A stretch of 64,000 nt of DNA, taken from assembly GCF_030167925.1 (NCBI RefSeq), contig NZ_JASKUT010000001.1, positions 2,666,001 through 2,730,000 on the forward strand, in the 5' to 3' direction. Origin of the DNA: Paenibacillus silviterrae. GTDB taxonomy: Bacteria > Bacillota > Bacilli > Paenibacillales > NBRC-103111. The number at the start of each line of letters is the position of its first letter. Position 1 is the stretch's first letter. Shown one piece after another: positions 12,520 to 20,423 of this stretch. The position numbers and the translations under genes were made by a program. The notes below the pieces were generated by a model that saw only the letters and a list, made by a program, of their open reading frames with translations, was not told the origin of the DNA and did no database searches.

Positions 12520-13107
12520 TCACACTTCCTGTGCAAACTGCTTTGTCAGAAGATAGCAGCGAAGCTTATGCAGATCCTTAGAAGAAATCGACTTGATTTC
12601 ACAGCCGTACCGGATCGTTTTCTCCAGGATATGCGCATATCTTACGATCAGCTTCGGATGGATGGTCTCCTCGTCACAGATGATCATCGAATCGTAGACC
12701 TCATTCATTCGGACGGAGAAATCGTCTACCTCCAGCCCGAAGCCCAGCCTGCTGACATCCGTAAAGCGAACCGAACGGATTTTGAAATCCTCGCTGATCG
12801 TACCGAAGGTATTGAGCTTAAAGCTCTTGAACACCTTGTCCTCCTGGCGGTACAGCTCCTCGTACGCGATAGGCGAATAACCCTGAATCTGAAAAATTTC
12901 GCTGTTTACAGGAGCCACGATGATCCGCGACGTAGCGGTCCGCATCACTTTCATCGTCCATCTGCGGAAACGGTCAAAGCAAATGATCGCATCTCCGCTC
13001 GAATATTCAGCTTCATCCGGCAGGCTGATTTCCATAAAGTCCGGCTGCTCGTATGCAATTTCTCCTTTGTGAACCTTGCCTTTATACAACATTTGAATCT
13101 CTTTCAT
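12520..13107 (-). CDS. PilZ-type domain protein (putative c-di-GMP effector)
   Basis: 195 residues. The N-terminal ~100 residues form a YcgR-N/PilZN-like beta domain (LYKGKVHKGEIAYEQPDFMEISLP) and the C-terminal half resembles PilZ (RSVRFTDVSRLGFGLEVDD, then VRYAHILEKTIRYGCEIKSIS). The canonical RxxxR and (D/N)xSxxG motifs are only partly kept: DVSRLG fits, the arginine motif is unclear. So c-di-GMP binding is plausible, not certain. The start at 13107 has GGAGGTG 6 bases upstream. Confidence 0.6.
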   Translation of the reverse strand: MKEIQMLYKGKVHKGEIAYEQPDFMEISLPDEAEYSSGDAIICFDRFRRWTMKVMRTATSRIIVAPVNSEIFQIQGYSPIAYEELYRQEDKVFKSFKLNTFGTISEDFKIRSVRFTDVSRLGFGLEVDDFSVRMNEVYDSMIICDEETIHPKLIVRYAHILEKTIRYGCEIKSISSKDLHKLRCYLLTKQFAQEV

Positions 13108-13325
13108 CCGAAGCACCTCCGCATCATTGCTATAATTGGAGTTTACTAGGAAGAAATTCAAAAAGTATCAAGCAATCGTTAAGAGATTATTAGATTTGGA
13201 TACCAGAATGAACAATTCGTGTCGAATGCTCATACGAAAGTCGAAGGTTTTTTTGACTTCAATCGCACAAATTGAGCTTTGGCAGCCCAAATTTTCTTGC
13301 GAATTCTGCCCATTACGATGACTTT
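13108..13325. other. Intergenic stretch before the 113-bp repeat
   Basis: No gene is supported. AT-rich DNA upstream of the PilZ-type gene; a 61-codon plus-strand frame here has no ribosome site and runs into repeat sequence. Confidence 0.5.
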
Positions 13326-13437
13326 CATAACGTTACAAGGAAGCATTATCGGCCCGATATAAGCGCCAGACGTCGTAACGCGATTTTTTCAACTTACGGT
13401 GGCAGATGAACACATTCTTGGTACAGTAAGGTGATTT
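13326..13437. repeat. 113-bp tandem repeat, copy 1 (left of the IS element)
   Basis: Begins CATAACGTTAC and ends GTGATTT. It matches copy 2 (14746-14858) over its whole length with scattered substitutions. It keeps CGTTACAA near the start and GTAACG near the middle as an inverted pair. The next copy would begin at the C of 13438, where the IS element is inserted. Confidence 0.85.
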
Positions 13438-13517
13438 CTGCAGCTAGAATAAAAAGTGGACACATCGTTAAGTGAAGTTAGATAATTAACTTAGCAAAGA
13501 ACAATGAGGTGTCCACC

Positions 13518-13835
13518 ATGGGAGATCAACGGCAGCGTTACAATGAAGAATTTAAAAAGCAGACAGTCAAATACGTACAAGAACAGACCAAGACGGTGCC
13601 GGAAATCGCGGCGGAGCTGAACATTCCGGCAGGAACAATCCACAACTGGATGTCTCAGTACCGTTCATTTGAAAATGAGCCGCTAGCCAACCCGGAAAAG
13701 CTTCGTCAAATGAAAGAAGAATTGGCAGCAAAAGAACGCGAAGCCAAGAAAAAAGATCAGGAGATAGCCGATCTCCAGGAGGAGCTGGCCATTTTAAAAA
13801 AGGCTCTGCACATCTTCAGCAAAGAAAAGAACTAA
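13518..13835 (+). CDS. IS3-family transposase OrfA
   Basis: 105 residues. N-terminal helix-turn-helix (EFKKQTVKYVQEQ, then VPEIAAELNIPAGTIHNWMSQYRSF) binds the terminal repeats; the C-terminal half is a leucine/charged coiled coil (MKEELAAKEREAKKKDQEIADLQEEL) typical of OrfA multimerisation. ATG at 13518 follows a GAGGT; a GTG three codons earlier is also possible. OrfA stops at 13835, but a slippery heptamer at 13796 allows a -1 shift into OrfB. Confidence 0.92.
   Translation: MGDQRQRYNEEFKKQTVKYVQEQTKTVPEIAAELNIPAGTIHNWMSQYRSFENEPLANPEKLRQMKEELAAKEREAKKKDQEIADLQEELAILKKALHIFSKEKN
13796..13802 (+). promoter_or_regulatory. Programmed -1 frameshift site of the IS3 element
   Basis: A AAA AAG heptamer in the correct phase (tta aaa aag in the OrfA frame). 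After a -1 slip the new frame is open from 13802 through the OrfB start, so an OrfAB fusion transposase can be made, as known for the IS3 family. Confidence 0.8.
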
Positions 13836-13873
13836 GGTTCCAGTTCATTGAAGATCACCGCTCCGAATTTCGA

Positions 13874-14701
13874 ATGGAGAAGATGTGCAAAGTGCTGCAG
13901 GTATCCAGGAGCGGGTTTTACAAGTGGCAAACGGCTACAGCAAGTGAGCGAGAGAAACGGAAGACGAAGGTGATGGAGCGGATTTCCTACCATTTTCACG
14001 ACTCTCATGGAAGATATGGCAGCCCCAAGATCACCCGTTTACTATGGGCTGAACAGTTTAAGATTTCAGAGCGCACAGTCAGTCTCTACATGAAGGAGCT
14101 AGGGCTGCGTTCGTGCGTTTCTCGAAAATTTAAGGTACAGACAACCGACTCTAACCATGATCTGCCTATCGCTCCAAACATCCTGAATCAGGAATTTGAT
14201 GTGAAGAAGCCAGAGAAGGTCTGGGTAGCAGACATTACCTACATCCCTTGCCGAGAGGGCCGATTGTACCTTGCCAGCATCTTAGACTTATGCACGCGTG
14301 AGATCGTCGGCTGGCGCCTTTACGATCGAATGACCACAGACTTAGTTGTAGACACGTTACAAGCCGCCTATGAGGCCAAGAAACCTCGGAAAGGGCTCAT
14401 CCATCATTCAGACCGCGGTTCACAGTATGCCTCAGATGAATACCGTAAGAAGTTGAAGGCTTACTCAATGAAAGCCAGCATGAGCCGAAAAGGGAACTGC
14501 TATGACAACGCTTGTATCGAGTCATTTCACAGCATATTAAAGAAGGAGCTTATTTACCGCACCAAGTTTAAAACGAAGCAGCAGGCTTATGAAGCCATTT
14601 TTCAATATATTGAGTTCTTCTACAACCGTAAGCGAATCCACAGTGCAATCGGTTATGTATCGCCGGTTAAATTTGCTGCGCGTTTTAAGAAGGCTGCTTA
14701 A
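13874..14701 (+). CDS. IS3-family transposase OrfB (DDE integrase)
   Basis: 275 residues from its own ATG; its frame is open back to 13802 for the OrfAB fusion. The HTH_21-like region (YHFHDSHGRYGSPKITRLL) is followed by the rve integrase core with the DDE triad: D in VADITYIPC, D in HHSDRGSQYAS, E in CIESFHSILKKE. It ends with the usual FYNRKRIHSAIGYVSPVKF segment. No frameshift or stop damages it. Confidence 0.95.
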   Translation: MEKMCKVLQVSRSGFYKWQTATASEREKRKTKVMERISYHFHDSHGRYGSPKITRLLWAEQFKISERTVSLYMKELGLRSCVSRKFKVQTTDSNHDLPIAPNILNQEFDVKKPEKVWVADITYIPCREGRLYLASILDLCTREIVGWRLYDRMTTDLVVDTLQAAYEAKKPRKGLIHHSDRGSQYASDEYRKKLKAYSMKASMSRKGNCYDNACIESFHSILKKELIYRTKFKTKQQAYEAIFQYIEFFYNRKRIHSAIGYVSPVKFAARFKKAA

Positions 14702-14745
14702 GGGTTCACTTAACGGAGTGTCTACTTTCTTGACAGAGGTCCATT

Positions 14746-14858
14746 CATAACGTTACAAGAAGCGTTACCGGGCCGTGTTAAGCACCATACGCATTGTAAC
14801 GCGATGTGTTCATCTTACAATGGCAGATGAACACATTTTGGGTACAGTAAGGTGATTT
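14746..14858. repeat. 113-bp tandem repeat, copy 2
   Basis: Complete unit containing two hairpins: CGTTACAA near the start pairs with TTGTAACG about 45 bases later, and TGTGTTCATCT pairs perfectly with AGATGAACACA around a 9-base loop. Followed at once by copy 3. Confidence 0.85.
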
Positions 14859-14915
14859 CATAACGTTACAGGGAGCATTACCGGGTCGTGTTAAGCGCCA
14901 GACGCCCTGTAACGC
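14859..14915. repeat. 113-bp tandem repeat, copy 3 (partial)
   Basis: The first ~57 bp of the unit, through CTGTAACGC, then the similarity stops. It contains the first hairpin only. Confidence 0.8.
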
Positions 14916-15435
14916 CATCTATCTGCCACAGGTAACCGATTTCGAGTTGTACATATAGTTCGAGATCGACAAAAGCCCGTTCTTTTGCGCCTTCGTGTTG
15001 CCCATGCCATTTGGTAACCTTAACTTCTAGAATGTGGGGAGGTACTCCTGCTTTTGTATACCGAATAACCTTATTCCACAAGGACTTTCTAATTTTGACT
15101 TTATATACAACATTGTGAGGCCAGTAGCTGCATTTTTAGTCATTGTGTTCTCTTAAAGTTGTTTTCTCACAAATCTCGCTTTTGAATTTCATTTGGGATC
15201 GTAGATTTCTGCGCTTTAGCAGTAATTCACCACTTGCCTGACACGTGACGGCCTTCTCTCTGGCGATACCAAACAAAACGTGGAAATCATGGACAGGGAA
15301 TTCTCATAAATGTAACGTAAGAAAAGCTTCTATCGAAGCCCTTTCGAGGAAGTGCATTCGTGCTAAAAATAAAGCTTTTCTTGCAATATCAGAAAGCTGA
15401 ACCCTCGGCTCGAACTTATACTTTCTGATCATATG
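14916..15435. other. Decayed or non-coding stretch after the repeats
   Basis: About 520 bp without a supportable gene. On the minus strand there are two short open frames: a 67-codon one (15081-14878) that runs into repeat copy 3, and a ~56-codon one ending at 15136 without a proper start. Neither has a ribosome site and neither is recognised. Base composition is more AT-rich than the neighbours. It looks like gene remnants. Confidence 0.45.
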
Positions 15436-15470
15436 AAAAAAGCCCTTCGAGGGATTCGAAGGACTTTCTA
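15436..15470 (-). terminator. Terminator of the iclR-to-cyclase operon
   Basis: On the minus strand AAGTCCTTCGA pairs with TCGAAGGGCTT around a short loop, followed by TTTT. It lies 12 bp after the cyclase stop, in the right place to end the deoxysugar operon. Confidence 0.8.
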
Positions 15471-15481
15471 TCAGTCTAGTA

Positions 15482-16147
15482 TCATGACTCATATTGAATA
15501 GCTACCACTCTAGCGGGTGCTCCGCTCGATTCGCGAACCTTAATAGGCAGAGAGAGAAGCTGCCAGCTCCCTTCGCTCAGCTCTGGGAAATTCAGCTGCA
15601 GTCCCTCCGCCACCCAGATGCCGCTGCCCAGCAGGATCCTGTGCGTTTCCTCGTTCTCGTCCCCGGTACCGCCGATGCTGAAATGATCAATCGCCACCCC
15701 GCGCACTTGATGCTTCGCGAGCAAACGGGCGGCGTCATTATTTAAGTAAGGCGATTGGTAGATCCACTCGGTCGTCCAGGCCTGCTTTTCCCCCCAGCCC
15801 GTGTACAGAAGCACAACGGCGTCAGGAGTCAGCTGCTCTAAGTATGGCTCAAGATCAACGGGTGTGATGGGGTCCGAGGGCCCCTTTATCCCAGCTAACG
15901 GAATATACACCGCCTGCCCTTGGAATCGCTCCACGGGAATTTCGTCGAGATTCGTACGAAACTCATTCATATGAGAAGGCGCGTCCATATGTGTGCCGGA
16001 ATGAAGACTCAGCGTAAGCCGCTCCATCTTCCAGCCGTCTCTAGGACCAATGAAGATATAGTCCAGCTTCGGCGGATCAAAGATCGGCAGCACAGGGCTG
16101 TTGTGATACAGCTCCTGTGTCAAATCCAGCATGCGCTTTACCCGCAT
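15482..16147 (-). CDS. Cyclase-family metal-dependent hydrolase (kynurenine-formamidase-like)
   Basis: 221 residues. It has the family metal motif HSGTHMDAPSHM (residues about 50-60) and a second histidine site in GVAIDHFSIGGTGDENEETHRILL. Family members are Mn/Zn hydrolases of cyclic or acyl substrates; some open lactones or hydrolyse formamides. As last gene of the operon it may supply the lactone-opening step between an aldose dehydrogenase and the UxaA-type dehydratase, or hydrolyse another intermediate; that is inference. Start at 16147 with AAGGAG upstream. A terminator follows. Confidence 0.8.
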   Translation of the reverse strand: MRVKRMLDLTQELYHNSPVLPIFDPPKLDYIFIGPRDGWKMERLTLSLHSGTHMDAPSHMNEFRTNLDEIPVERFQGQAVYIPLAGIKGPSDPITPVDLEPYLEQLTPDAVVLLYTGWGEKQAWTTEWIYQSPYLNNDAARLLAKHQVRGVAIDHFSIGGTGDENEETHRILLGSGIWVAEGLQLNFPELSEGSWQLLSLPIKVRESSGAPARVVAIQYES

Positions 16148-16195
16148 GACGTCAACTCCTTATGCTTGGTTCCCGGCGACCCGCGCTGAGCAGGT

Positions 16196-16261
16196 ACCAC
16201 ATGGAGCACGGCCCCCGCTCAAGCGAATCGCAGCATGAATGGTGCTAGTGCTCCATGTGGT
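16196..16261. repeat. 14-bp perfect inverted repeat at the SDR-cyclase junction
   Basis: ACCACATGGAGCAC (16196-16209) and its exact complement (16248-16261) are separated by 38 bp. The right arm overlaps the last codons of the SDR gene. It would form a strong hairpin in the intercistronic mRNA; there is no T-run, so RNA processing or stability is more likely than termination. Confidence 0.7.
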
Positions 16262-17039
16262 CGTCAGGCTGAGCGGCTTTCACCGTCAAGCCTCCGTCCA
16301 CCATCAGCAGGTGACCGTTCACCTGCATGGCTTCCTCGGACGCGAGGAACACCACCGCGTCGCCGATTTGGCGGGCGGTGCCCAGGCGTTTCATCGGATT
16401 CGCCTCAATCTCCTTCGCACGGATGGAAGGATCCGCTAAGTAGTCCGTGCACATATCCGTGTCTACCGTGCTCGGACCGACCGCGTTGACGTTGATGTTG
16501 TATTTGCCGAGCTCAATGGCCATGCCCTTCGTCAGCATATGAGCCGCCGCCTTGGACGACTGGTAATGCGGGATGACAGGGCTTGTCACCACCAGGCTCG
16601 CGGTAGACAGCACGTTGATGATTTTACCGTAGCGCTTCTCGATCATCGAGCGCGCCGCCAGCTGGGAAGCCAAGAAGATCGATTTGACATTCGTATTATA
16701 GGTGCGGTCCCAAGTTTCCTCGGTGACATGCATGAACGATTCAAACGGGGCGATACCTGCGTTGTTAACTAGAATCTCCACCTCGCCCAGCTGCTCTTTC
16801 ACCTGCTGGAACATGGCAGCCACCTGCTCGCTGCTGCCGACATCAGCCTGGACCACGATCGACTTGACACCGTGCGCTTCCACCTGCTCCTTGACCTTCT
16901 CTGCGAGCGGTCTGGAGCGTTCCGAAGTAAAATTAACCGCGACGTGAGCGCCTTCCTCGGCCAAACGAATCGCGATCGCCTCGCCGATTCCGCGGCTGGC
17001 GCCCGTAACTAAGGCCACTCGGCCTTTCAATCTACCCAT
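16245..17039 (-). CDS. SDR oxidoreductase (candidate sugar dehydrogenase)
   Basis: 264 residues, classical short-chain dehydrogenase. The start at 17039 (MGRLKG) has AGGAGG upstream; the longer frame has none. TGASRGIG is the nucleotide loop, NNAG stabilises the core, and the catalytic Ser...Tyr-x3-Lys is seen as S in STASL and YQSSK. After beta-2 it reads VNFTSERSR, without an acidic residue, which suggests NADP(H). It follows the UxaA large subunit by 100 bp. Of the two SDRs in the operon, one should oxidise the free sugar and the other the 2-keto-3-deoxy acid; which does which cannot be read from sequence. Confidence 0.85.
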   Translation of the reverse strand: MGRLKGRVALVTGASRGIGEAIAIRLAEEGAHVAVNFTSERSRPLAEKVKEQVEAHGVKSIVVQADVGSSEQVAAMFQQVKEQLGEVEILVNNAGIAPFESFMHVTEETWDRTYNTNVKSIFLASQLAARSMIEKRYGKIINVLSTASLVVTSPVIPHYQSSKAAAHMLTKGMAIELGKYNINVNAVGPSTVDTDMCTDYLADPSIRAKEIEANPMKRLGTARQIGDAVVFLASEEAMQVNGHLLMVDGGLTVKAAQPDDHMEH

Positions 17040-17139
17040 ACAGAAAGCCTCCTGCTTGAAATTATTGGTGCGTTCCACCGAGCCGCAATGCTTCACCTGT
17101 CGAATGCATGCCAGGGGATTCGATTTATCCAGAGTGCTG

Positions 17140-18300
17140 CTACAGACTCGGTCCGATCCGGTTAATGCTGAACTCCGTATGGCCGAGAACTTCCGCCTTC
17201 GTCAGCTTTCCGTTCGCTACCTCTTGAATTGCCTGCCAGATCCGTTCGCCTGCCGCTTCCAGACTCAGCGTACCTTCCAGCATATCGCTCACATCGACGT
17301 CCATGTTGTCTGTCATGCGCTCATACATCCGCTTGTTGCCGGTAATCTTGATAACCGGAATAACGGCCGAGCCGGTTGGCGTACCGCGTCCGGTCGTGAA
17401 GCACACCAGATGAGCACCGCCCGCTGCCATGCCCGATACGCATTCGATATCGTTGCCCGGCGAGTCCATGAAGTAGAGGCCGTGCTTCGGAATGCTCTCG
17501 GCATACTCGATCACGCCTTCAATCGGAGCATTGCCGCATTTACTGATGCAGCCAAGCGACTTTTCCTCAATCGTCGTGAGCCCTCCCGCAATATTGCCCG
17601 GGCTTGGATTGCCGCCGCGCATGTCGGCTCCCATCCGCTCCACTTCCTTCTCGAAGCGGTCGACAATGTAATACAGCTTATCGGACGTCTCCTGAGTTGC
17701 GCAGCGGGAAGCCAGCACATGCTCAGCGCCGATAATTTCGGTCGTCTCGCCGATGACGACGCCGCCGCCCTGCTGAATGAGCGTATCCGCCGCCGCTCCG
17801 AGGGCCGGGTTAGAGGCAAGGCCGCTGGTGGCATCCGAGCCCCCGCACTTCACGCCGATGATCAGCTCGCTGAACGGAATGGGCTCCGCCTTCATCTCAT
17901 CCAACTGCGCACGCATGCTGCGGGCAATCTCTGCACCGTACTGAATCGCCTTCACCGAGCCTCCGACCGATTGAATGTCGAATACTTCCACCGGCTTGCC
18001 GGTCGGACGAATCGCCTCCGCGAGCGCGTGCGGATCCACCACCTCACAGCCCAGGCTGATAATAATGACCCCTCCTACATTGGGGTTCCTGCCCGTCCCT
18101 GCCAGCACCTCGAAGGTGCGATCCTTATCCGCTCCGATCTGACTGCAGCCATGCTGGTGCGGGATCGCCACCGTCCCCGGCACGAGCTGCTCGATCCGGC
18201 TGCACACCTGATTGGCGCAAATGACCGTAGGAATAATCAGCAAATGATTGCGGATTCCCACATCGCCGTTCGGTCTTCTATATCCCATCATATGACTCAT
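17140..18300 (-). CDS. UxaA-family dehydratase, large subunit (altronate/sugar-acid dehydratase type)
   Basis: 386 residues, the C-terminal catalytic domain of UxaA/GarD/SuyB proteins. Typical blocks: GYRRPNGDVGIRNHLLIIPTV at the start, HGCSQIGADK, IKCGGSDATSGLASNPALG, and GNPSPGNIAGGLTTIEEKSLG. The family uses iron for dehydration of sugar acids (altronate, galactarate, L-fuconate in some bacteria) or for lyase action on sulfolactate (SuyAB). The small SAF subunit lies 18 bp upstream. With SDR and FAH neighbours, a sugar-acid dehydratase is favoured over a sulfo-lyase. Start at 18300 with GAGGAGAGG upstream. Confidence 0.88.
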   Translation of the reverse strand: MSHMMGYRRPNGDVGIRNHLLIIPTVICANQVCSRIEQLVPGTVAIPHQHGCSQIGADKDRTFEVLAGTGRNPNVGGVIIISLGCEVVDPHALAEAIRPTGKPVEVFDIQSVGGSVKAIQYGAEIARSMRAQLDEMKAEPIPFSELIIGVKCGGSDATSGLASNPALGAAADTLIQQGGGVVIGETTEIIGAEHVLASRCATQETSDKLYYIVDRFEKEVERMGADMRGGNPSPGNIAGGLTTIEEKSLGCISKCGNAPIEGVIEYAESIPKHGLYFMDSPGNDIECVSGMAAGGAHLVCFTTGRGTPTGSAVIPVIKITGNKRMYERMTDNMDVDVSDMLEGTLSLEAAGERIWQAIQEVANGKLTKAEVLGHTEFSINRIGPSL

Positions 18301-18318
18301 GTGAGCCTCTCCTCTCGC

Positions 18319-18639
18319 TTACGCTTTCTCCGCCGCCTGGTCTCCGCGACCGCGAATGCCTTCGACATTATGAACATGCACATGCTGTCCCGCCCGAATA
18401 TCGGACGTCGTTCTTCCGATGACCTCGCCGTACTTGCGAATGTCCGTACCGGCCGCCAAATCGGTAATCGCCACCTTATGACCGAACGGAATCGCGTCCA
18501 GCAGCGTCAGCTCAAACACCTGACCTTGCTTCATATAAGTAATAAGAGCCCCTGCTGCGAGATCCTGGATCGCGGTCGCCACATGATCGCGTCCATCCAT
18601 GACCAGCGCATCCGCCCCGCTTGAAATATGTCCTGCCAC
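18319..18639 (-). CDS. UxaA-family dehydratase, small SAF-domain subunit
   Basis: 106 residues, a stand-alone SAF domain that forms the N-terminal part of one-piece UxaA enzymes. Signature: RDHVATAIQDLAAGALI, IPFGHKVAITDLAAGTDIRKYGEVIG, and the end GQHVHVHNVEG. GTG start at 18639 after GGGAGGTG. Splitting the enzyme into small and large genes resembles the Campylobacter jejuni fucose locus, where two UxaA-type genes are found (established knowledge), and also SuyAB. Confidence 0.88.
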   Translation of the reverse strand: MAGHISSGADALVMDGRDHVATAIQDLAAGALITYMKQGQVFELTLLDAIPFGHKVAITDLAAGTDIRKYGEVIGRTTSDIRAGQHVHVHNVEGIRGRGDQAAEKA

Positions 18640-18672
18640 CTGACTGCACCTCCCTCATTCACGAAAAATCAA

Positions 18673-19581
18673 TTACGCTTGCTCATTCACCATACGATTC
18701 GTCAAGGAGCCGAGCTTCTCGATCTCAATCGTCACCACATCGCCGTCCTTGAGGTACACCTGCTTCTCCGGCGGGTACCCGAGAACAACGCCTTCCGGTG
18801 TCCCGGTAAGAATAATGTCCCCCGGCAACAGGGTCATGTGCTGCGAAATATAACTCACAATCTCGTCGCAATGGAAAATCATATCGGAGGTGTTGGAGCT
18901 TTGGCGAACTTCTCCGTTCACGATACAGCGAATGCTCAGGTCGTTTGGATTGCCCACCTCATCAGCAGTGACAAGATAAGGACCGAGCGGACTGAAGCCG
19001 TCGCAGCTTTTGCCGAGCAGCCATTGCTGTGTACGAAGCTGCAGATCGCGTGCCGAGAGATCGTTTACGTTGCAGTAACCGAATACGTGGCTGAGCGCAT
19101 CCTCTTTGGACACATACTTCGCCGTTTTCCCGATGACGATCACGAGCTCCGCTTCATAGTCCACCTTGTCGGTTACGCGAACAGGAAGCGGAACGTCGGC
19201 CCCATGGCCGGTGAGCGTGTTATTGAATTTGTTAAAAAGAATCGGGTACTGCGGAATCGGCGCATTCGTTTCCTCCGCGTGCTTGCGGTAGTTCAGACCG
19301 ACGCAGATGATTTTGTTCGGATGAGTCACGGCAGGACCGAGCGTCAGCTCTTCTTCATTCAAAAGATAGGCTTCGCTTCCTCCCGCCGCCAGCGCCTTGT
19401 CCACAAATGCCTGCAAAGCTGCAGTTGCGGCAGCTCCGCCCTCAATGACCTGATGTACGTTCGTCGCGATAGTTCCTTCCGCCGCAACGGTTTCAAGCGC
19501 TTTCGTAATATGTACTACACCGCGATCTGTCTTCACGCCAAGCTGCTGCGAGCCGTTATCGATAAAGGTTAAAAGTTTCAT
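18673..19581 (-). CDS. Fumarylacetoacetate hydrolase-family protein (candidate 2,4-diketo-3-deoxy acid hydrolase)
   Basis: 302 residues. A short N-terminal domain precedes the FAH core beginning NKIICVGLNYRKHAEE; metal ligands are the two Glu in DYEAELVIVIG and Asp in the CNVNDLSARDLQ region; it ends with ILTGTPEGVVLGYPP and a DVVTIEIEKLG segment. FAH-family enzymes cleave acylpyruvates. In the diketo-hydrolase pathways for L-fucose and L-rhamnose such an enzyme gives pyruvate and L-lactate (established). Start at 19581 with AGGAGGT. Flanked by SDR (50 bp) and UxaA small (33 bp) in one operon. Confidence 0.87.
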   Translation of the reverse strand: MKLLTFIDNGSQQLGVKTDRGVVHITKALETVAAEGTIATNVHQVIEGGAAATAALQAFVDKALAAGGSEAYLLNEEELTLGPAVTHPNKIICVGLNYRKHAEETNAPIPQYPILFNKFNNTLTGHGADVPLPVRVTDKVDYEAELVIVIGKTAKYVSKEDALSHVFGYCNVNDLSARDLQLRTQQWLLGKSCDGFSPLGPYLVTADEVGNPNDLSIRCIVNGEVRQSSNTSDMIFHCDEIVSYISQHMTLLPGDIILTGTPEGVVLGYPPEKQVYLKDGDVVTIEIEKLGSLTNRMVNEQA

Positions 19582-19631
19582 AAGTGCGATGACCTCCTAA
19601 TTGTAGTAAATGAACTGCGATTGTATGCTGC

Positions 19632-20405
19632 TTACGCATTCTTGCCGAACACAACGCCGCCGTCAATGTATAGCGGCGAGCCCATCATGAACTTCGATTC
19701 ATCCGATGCAAGGAACAAGGCGGCCTTCGCCACATCATCCGGCCGTCCGAGATCTCCGCTGAGCTGACGCTTCTTCAAGGACTCTACCGCCGCCTCGGGA
19801 TCGTCATAGGAGGTTCGGAGATAATTTTCCACAAACGGCGTCAAAATGGTACCCGGCAGCAGCGCATTCACACGGATATTATAAGGTGCATAGTCCACCT
19901 GCATGGACTTGGTCAGAGCCAGCACGGCTCCTTTGGTCGCCGAATAGGACGCCCTGCGAGCCAAGCCGATCTCCGCGATGCAGGAGGACATGTTGATGAT
20001 CGAGCCCTCCTTGCGCGCCATCATATGAGGGAGCACATACTTGCTTGGGAGGAAAACGCCGCGAATGTTGATGCTGATAACACGGTCCCAAGCATCCGGC
20101 TCCACCTCGTGAATGGCGCCCACGCCGCTAATCCCGGCATTATTAAAGAGCACATCGATTCGCCCGAACCGTTCGATGATCTCGTCGACCATCGCCTTGA
20201 CGGATTCCGGGTCCGTCACATCCGCCTGGATGAATAAGGCCTCTCCTCCGGCTTGACGAATTTCGTTTACTGTCTCTTGTCCTTTATCCTCCTGCAGGTC
20301 GTTCACGACGACCGTCGCGCCCTCGCTGGCGAACAGCAGCGCCGAGCTCTTGCCGATACCGGAGCCTGATCCGGTAATAAGGATGATTTTGTTTTGCAGT
20401 CTCAC
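19632..20405 (-). CDS. SDR oxidoreductase (candidate 2-keto-3-deoxy-L-fuconate/rhamnonate dehydrogenase)
   Basis: 257 residues. TGSGSGIGK nucleotide loop, NNAG, catalytic SSC...YSATK, C-terminal FMMGSPLYIDGGVV. The acidic residue after beta-2 (VVNDLQEDKG) points to NAD. The segment VNALLPGTILTPFVENYL resembles 2-keto-3-deoxy-fuconate dehydrogenases in general layout, but this is memory of the family, not a search. GTG start at 20405, with AAGGAAG about 9 bases upstream. It follows iclR by 18 bp. Confidence 0.85.
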   Translation of the reverse strand: MRLQNKIILITGSGSGIGKSSALLFASEGATVVVNDLQEDKGQETVNEIRQAGGEALFIQADVTDPESVKAMVDEIIERFGRIDVLFNNAGISGVGAIHEVEPDAWDRVISINIRGVFLPSKYVLPHMMARKEGSIINMSSCIAEIGLARRASYSATKGAVLALTKSMQVDYAPYNIRVNALLPGTILTPFVENYLRTSYDDPEAAVESLKKRQLSGDLGRPDDVAKAALFLASDESKFMMGSPLYIDGGVVFGKNA

Positions 20406-20423
20406 GGGCTCACTTCCTTTTCC

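Larger units (their letters stand above)
13439..14743 (+). mobile_element. IS3-family insertion sequence, 1,305 bp, with 3-bp target duplication
   Basis: Left end TGCAGCTAG..., right end ...AGAGGTCCA. The inner terminal repeats pair AGTGGACAC...GTTAAGTGAA (13455-13476) with its inverted copy at 14705-14726, 19 of 22 bases identical, and weaker similarity continues outward to the TG...CA tips. The triplet TTC occurs directly on both sides (13436-13438 and 14744-14746) and reads as the target duplication. Removing the element and one TTC restores a perfect junction between two copies of the 113-bp repeat, which fixes the ends. Both reading frames and the frameshift site are intact, so it may still be active. 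Confidence 0.9.

Noticed and set aside
13136-13321. 61-codon plus-strand frame before the first repeat
   Set aside because: No ribosome site and it lies in AT-rich intergenic DNA next to the repeat.
13455-14726. IS ends placed at the inner AGTGGACAC repeats
   Set aside because: The TTC duplication and the restored 113-bp repeat junction show the ends lie further out, at 13439 and 14743.
17140-18639. SuyAB sulfolactate sulfo-lyase reading of the UxaA pair
   Set aside because: The split layout fits, but the neighbours (FAH hydrolase, two SDRs, IclR) are not those of sulfolactate pathways. Kept only as the alternative.
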